NCBI GenBank assembly: GCA_029204225.1
Contig: CM055095.1
Span: forward strand, 16,954,870-17,018,869
DNA length: 64,000 nt
Reading direction: 5' to 3'
DNA from: Diphasiastrum complanatum
Lineage: Eukaryota > Streptophyta > Lycopodiopsida > Lycopodiales > Lycopodiaceae
Shown here: one piece after another, positions 58,861 to 64,000 of the stretch
Layout of the letters: every line of letters starts with the position of its first letter
Position numbering within the stretch: the first letter of the stretch is position 1
The notes under the pieces: model-generated
What the model saw: only the letters and a program-made list of their open reading frames with translations
Databases searched by the model: none
Told to the model about the DNA's origin: nothing
Translations under genes and position numbers: made by a program

Positions 58861-59023
58861 ATCACATATGAAATGGCCTTAGGGTCATTTTGGGCCAAAC
58901 TAATTGTACCTACATGTTTACTAAGGTATTGTGGACTTGCAAAGTCCATTTGTATAGAAGTCATGTGAGATTCAATACCGGGCCAGACATCTATAGAACT
59001 TCGGCCACCCACCAATAACTATG

Positions 59024-59032
<9 letters not shown>

Positions 59033-59076
<44 letters not shown>
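59033..59076. repeat. (CT)n microsatellite
   Basis: About 44 bp, between the detached satellite unit and the main array. Confidence 0.95.
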
Positions 59077-59077
<1 letters not shown>

Positions 59078-59329
59078 CATCAACTCCTCTATCTACCCCT
59101 CTTCTTTCACACCTAAACCCCCTACTTCTCACCTCTCCTCCCCATAAACCAACTCCAGTAAGCCCTCCCCCTAACCCTAACTCAGAACCCCTCGTCCGAT
59201 ATGCATTCATGGAATTCTATTGCACATCAACTTTGGGGAGCATATTAAACATAGGCCTCTTTATGAGTTGAAACAACATCTAGCTTAAGTGAGAAGGTAA
59301 TGAATGCCTTTAGGCACCACTATAAGATT

Positions 59330-60915
59330 ACTTAAGCTTGATTACTTAAACTTAAACCGATTCAGTGTCGTCGAACGAAGTCCGTTTTTCATACCGTCTG
59401 TTCCGTCCTATGCTACACGCCGAGACGAATCCACAGCACTAAACCGAACTCCAAACGATTCAGTATTCACATCGAAATGTTCGTTCAAACCAAAAACCCT
59501 AAACATAGTTTTGGGATTCTAAGCCCGTCGAGCCAGAAATTGGTCGGATTCAGTCAAAAACAGTCAGAACCTTGGACAGGAGGTGTCCACAGGTTTGTGG
59601 ACTCGACACAAACCCACAAGACCATTTGCAGCTCAATTCTGACGCCGTTTGTTCGGAAACGCCCTTTCTGTGGAGGGAAATGCCACTAAATGGACAACTT
59701 TCCAACATCCTCAAGAACTGGTCCAATGCCGCCGAACAAAGTTCGTTTTTCATATTGTCTGTTCCGTCTTGTGCTGCACTCCAAGACGAATCCACAAGAC
59801 TAAACCGAGCTCCAAACAGTTCAGTACTCACAGCAAAACGTGAGTCCGAACCAGAAACCCTAAACGTAGTTCTGGGATTCTAGGCCCGTCGAGCCAAGAA
59901 TTGGTCGGATATAGTTAAAAACAGTCAAAACCTCGGACAGGAGATTTCCACAGGTTTGTGGGCTCGACACGAACCCACGGGACCATTTGCAGCTCAATTC
60001 TGAAGCTGTTTTTCTAGAAACGCCCTTTCCACCAGGGAGAATGCCACTTAATGGACTACTTTTCAGCATCTTCGAGAACCGGTTCAGTGTCGCCGAATGA
60101 AGTCCGTTTTTACTCACAACGAAACGTGTGTCCCCAAATCAGAAACCCTAAACGTGTGTCCCGTCAGAGCTAGGAATTGGTCGAATTCAGTCAAAAATAG
60201 TTCAGACGGGAGGTGTCCATAGTTTTGTGGGCTCAACATGAACCCATAGGACCATTTGCAGCTCAATTTCGATGTCGTTTGTCCGGAAACGCCCTTTCTA
60301 CTGAGGGAAATGCCACTAAATGGACTACTTTTCAACATCCCCGAGAACAAGTCCATTGTCGTCGAACGGAGTCCATTTTTGAGACGGTCTGTTCTGTCCT
60401 GTCCTACATGCTGAGATGAACCCACAGGAGTAAACCAGGCTCCAAACAGTTCGGTACTCACAACAAAACATGCATCCGAACCAGAAACCCTAAATGTAGT
60501 CCTAGGAATCTAGGCCCATCGAGCCAAGAATTGGTCGGATTCAGTAAAAGATGGTCAGAACTTCAGACGAGAGGTGTCCACATGTTTGTGGGCTCGACAC
60601 AAATCCACAAGATCAGTTACAGCTCAATTCCAATGCCGTTTGTCCGAAAATGACCTTTTTGTCGGGGGAAATGCCACTAAATGGATTACTTTCTAGCATC
60701 TCCAAGAACTGGTCCAATGTCATCGAACGGAGTCCATTTTTCAGACCGTCTGTTCCATCATGTGCTGCACGCTAAGACGAACCAATTCAGTACTCACAGT
60801 GCAATGTGCGTCCAAACCAAAAACCCTAACTGCAGTCTTGGGATTCTAGGCCCTTCGGATTCAATAAAAAACGGTCAAAACTTCGGACGGGAGGTGTCCA
60901 CGAGTTCGTGGGATT
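59330..60915. repeat. Satellite-like tandem repeat, unit about 355-362 bp
   Basis: The landmark TTGGTCGGATTCAGT recurs at about 59541, 59903, 60179, 60534 and 60857 (steps 362, 276, 355 and 323, the shorter ones from internal deletions). Each unit carries GAGGTGTCCACAGGTTTGTGG, GACCATTTGCAGCTCAATTC, AAATGCCACTAAATGGACT, CGTCTGTTCCGTCC and GAAACCCTAAACGTAG. Short frames across units are not conserved as protein. Confidence 0.9.
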
Positions 60916-61139
60916 CACAAAGTTTTGAAAGTTGTTTTTTCTCTCTCTCCCTTTTACTATACCCAAAACACACACATAATTGTCTTTTACTATACCCTAT
61001 GCTCCAGAACGTACTGTTTAGAATGCACAATACATTCTGACCCATTTTGGTCATGCTCTAAAACAAAGTGCTCCCAAATCTATACTCAAGTGGGATTGAG
61101 CACATAGGCCGAATTTTCTGAGCTCTGAGCTCACACAAC

Positions 61140-61312
61140 ATACAATGCCCACACCCCCAAACACACTCAGACCCACACACACATACCCATACACACACAC
61201 AGCACACACACACAGCCTAAGCCTAAAGCTACAGCCTAATCCTAATCCACAACCCACACACACACACACACCCTCCATAAACACACACACGGCGCACACA
61301 CACACACTCACG

Positions 61313-61356
<44 letters not shown>

Positions 61357-61400
61357 TCCATTAGGGCACACAAACACACACATGCACGCACGCACGTGCA
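61140..61400. repeat. (CA)n-rich tract
   Basis: Imperfect CA repeats with CACGCGCGCG and CACGCACG variants. The purest run is 61321-61354. Confidence 0.92.
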
Positions 61401-61424
61401 CGTGTGCACATCCGCCATTGACGC

Positions 61425-61463
61425 ACGTCCGCCATTGCCCGTCATCGATAGGCACAAGCACCC
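61425..61463 (+). mobile_element. Helitron 3'-end-like scrap lacking CTAG
   Basis: CGTCCGCCATTGCCCGTCA, then TCGATAGGCA, matches the terminal hairpin of the other copies but continues into Copia sequence (CCCAAAGGTCGAAC) instead of CTCTTTACTAG. Confidence 0.5.
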
Positions 61464-62338
61464 AAAGGTCGAACAGCCAAAATCTGACCCAAAGGTCGGA
61501 ATTCCAAAATCCGATACTGACTCGAAAAATGAATCAGAATCTCCATGGATCGAACAACATCGAAGGATCGAATTTCAATATAGAAGATCGAATCGATCCA
61601 GACAGCCTCCATCCATATTCATGGATGATCCAGCCTGCTACTTTGTATAGGAACTCAACACTATTTCAGAGGCAAAGTCAACTACTGATGCTGACCAGTG
61701 CAAGACGGAAGAGGACACCAAACTTGCAATTCAAAATGAGAATGGTTTCTATCCAAACTTGGCAGACTCGAATACTCACTTCAAGTTTGTATCATATCTT
61801 TCCTTTATCACTATTCATTATGTAGATGATGTATTATTACTCAGTAACAATCTGAATCTGATGAAGGATCTGAAATGCACCTAGTATATTTTTTGAATCC
61901 AACCCAGCAGACTGATTTTCATCAGTCAACAAAAATTTGATTCATCAGCCAATATTCTCAAAGGCTACATAGATGCATATTGGGCAAAAATTATCGACAC
62001 CAAAATATCGACTTCTGGATTTATGTTCAATCAAGGTCCAATCTCATGTAACAGCCAGATCTTAGTAGCATGATCCTCCACAAAATCAGATTTTTCAGTT
62101 GTCACAAATGATTTCAAGGAGGCAATTTGGCTGACGAACCTGCTTGTCGATATCAAATTTTTCCACTCACATTCGACGTCCATCTACTATGACAACCAAA
62201 GCACAAGAATAATTTCTTTGCTTTACTGTAGGACAGAGTTTATGGCAACAAATTACTTCACCAAGGAGCACCATCTCAGATTTAACAATCTGTTAAATCT
62301 GAAGATCGAAAATTTTCAAGATCAACAATAAGGGGGAG
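61464..62338 (+). mobile_element. Degenerate Copia remnant (RT and RNase H)
   Basis: Same family as 22398-24824. IHYVDDVLLLSNNLNLMKDL is at 61813-61872 (YVDD 61819-61830). RNase H reads GYIDAYWAKIIDTKIST (DADW changed to DAYW), GPISCNSQ, IYYDNQS and NYFTKEHHLRFNN. Large parts are missing and stops are present. The polypurine tract AAGGGGGAG lies at 62330-62338. Confidence 0.85.
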
Positions 62339-63177
62339 TGTTGGAATTCATTCTCAAGCCCAATTCCATTAGGTAATGAGCATCCTGAAACCTGTTCATA
62401 CTTATTCTGAAAAACTACACAAAAAAAGTATGAAGACTCGAAGTTTTAGCAAAGGATCAAAAAATTCAAGATCGAATTTTTTCGACCCAAGCCTATTTTC
62501 CGACCCAATGTCATTCTTGTCAAAGAGAGATTTGTTGACCCTGGGTCGGGTCGGATTGGTTCTCATTTTTTCGGGCACCTTCGACCCTAGATGGGATCAG
62601 ATTGGCGAATCTAATTTATCCGGGTGTGTTCGACCTTGGATCGGCTCTAACTTTTCCGATTATGGTTCACAGTGTATAAATCTAGCCCTTTGTATAATTC
62701 AGACCATTTGTATATTTTTCGATACTATTAATTAGAAAATTTGACCCACATACTGTCAAAATAGCAGCTACCTTCTGTGGGACTGTAAGTGGATTCCAAT
62801 GCGTTGATCATCTAACATCCAATGGAGTCAACGCCCTTACAGGCATCTTTTGTAACAATGTACAAGCATTATTCTGCAACAATGATCAGTGGTTAAAGTA
62901 GTTTGGTAGGATCAGTTAGTCAGAATTCCATAATTATGCTATCAAAGAACTCAGCTGAAGCCTAGTTGTTGCGCCTACTGATTTGCGCCCAGCTTCAGGC
63001 GCTTGTACTCACATTTTGATAATTATCATAGTGCAAGTTTTGTCTACACGATCTGTTCTATTGCACATTTTGGTATTTGATTTCATCTTGAATGCATTGT
63101 TGGTAACTGTTGCACTTCCGATCCACTACACTGCCTGCTCCACTTCTATTGCACCACATTTCCATTGATTTTCTACA
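62339..63177 (+). repeat. Copia LTR (839 bp)
   Basis: Starts TGTTGGAATTCATTCTC after the polypurine tract and ends TTTTCTACA before a PBS. It is therefore flanked on its left as a 3' LTR and on its right as a 5' LTR, as in a tandem LTR array. Matches 23922-24824 and 24905-25558. Confidence 0.88.
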
Positions 63178-63189
63178 TGGTATCAGAAC
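63178..63189 (+). other. Primer binding site (initiator-Met tRNA), one mismatch
   Basis: TGGTATCAGAAC directly after the LTR end. Confidence 0.8.
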
Positions 63190-63845
<656 letters not shown>

Positions 63846-63846
<1 letters not shown>

Positions 63847-63960
63847 TAGTAAAGAGTGCCCATCGTTGACGCCTAATGGCGGCCGATCTAGGCGACGGCC
63901 GATGATTTGGAAATTTAGTATGTCCTCGTTGATGGGTGGAAGATGTATGTGTGTACGTGG
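63846..63960 (-). mobile_element. Helitron 3' terminus E (element extends past window end)
   Basis: On the minus strand CTCTTTA then CTAG (63849-63846), with T of the (TA)n tract next. The stem is imperfect (63857-63864 with 63868-63875). The subterminal sequence (GATCTAGGCGACGGCCGAT, 63886-63904; ATTTAGTATGTCCTCGTTGA, 63914-63933) is the reverse complement of that in terminus C. The body lies to the right. Confidence 0.8.
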
Positions 63961-64000
63961 CCGAAGTGTGCCAGCCGACGTATCGCATTGTTCGGAAGGG

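Overview
The window is nuclear DNA from a land plant with a large, repeat-rich genome. The evidence is one spliced receptor-like cytoplasmic kinase of plant subfamily VII, broken pieces of two other plant-type genes (glyoxal oxidase and glutamyl-tRNA reductase), Ty3/Gypsy and Ty1/Copia elements primed by initiator-Met tRNA, and Helitrons. Long (GA)n, (TA)n and (CA)n tracts and little intact coding sequence would suit a fern or another seed-free plant or a gymnosperm, but the species cannot be fixed from the sequence. No rRNA, tRNA, CRISPR or organellar genes were seen.

Layout. 1-4.95 kb: decayed Gypsy element on the minus strand (integrase, RT, protease, gag zinc knuckles) with the RNase H region deleted. 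4.8-6.5 kb: clusters of short palindromes and an unidentified 253-codon ORF. 7.0-8.4 kb: a 148-bp tandem duplication and fold-back repeats. 10.17-15.02 kb: a complete non-coding LTR retrotransposon with two LTRs, PBS, PPT and a 5-bp target-site duplication. 15.7-17.0 kb: Copia remnant (minus). 18.07-21.24 kb: the one apparently intact host gene, a five-exon, 517-residue PBL27/PBS1-like kinase (minus). 22.4-25.6 kb: Copia RT/RNase H followed by two related LTRs. 26.87-27.27 kb: glyoxal oxidase gene fragment.

28.1-38.2 kb: Helitron-rich tract. It holds a 2.24-2.27 kb tandem duplication in which each unit carries an ACTCGAATTTTT minisatellite and ends in a hairpin plus CTAG, then a glutamyl-tRNA reductase fragment, further minisatellites and a third Helitron 3' end. 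40.6-44.5 kb: broken autonomous Helitron (minus; helicase C-terminus, Rep domain, N-terminal domain) cut by tandem repeats and an LTR-like insert. 46.4-49.3 kb: internally deleted Copia element. 50.0-50.8 kb: Copia integrase scrap fused to a Helitron 3' end. 50.8-53.0 kb: dense microsatellites. 53.5-55.1 kb: frameshifted non-LTR-type reverse transcriptase with a zinc-finger and possible nuclease C-terminus. 56.0-56.4 kb: last two exons of an unidentified gene, inside a short tandem repeat. 58.6-60.9 kb: a roughly 355-bp satellite-like repeat. 61.5-63.2 kb: a second copy of the 23-kb Copia family with its LTR. The window ends with a microsatellite and a Helitron 3' end on the minus strand.

The genes do not form a pathway. 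The kinase would be a membrane-anchored signalling protein; everything else is mobile or captured DNA. The most distinctive theme is a Helitron 3'-terminal family seen five times, linked to minisatellites that appear to derive from a Copia LTR and lying near host-gene fragments.
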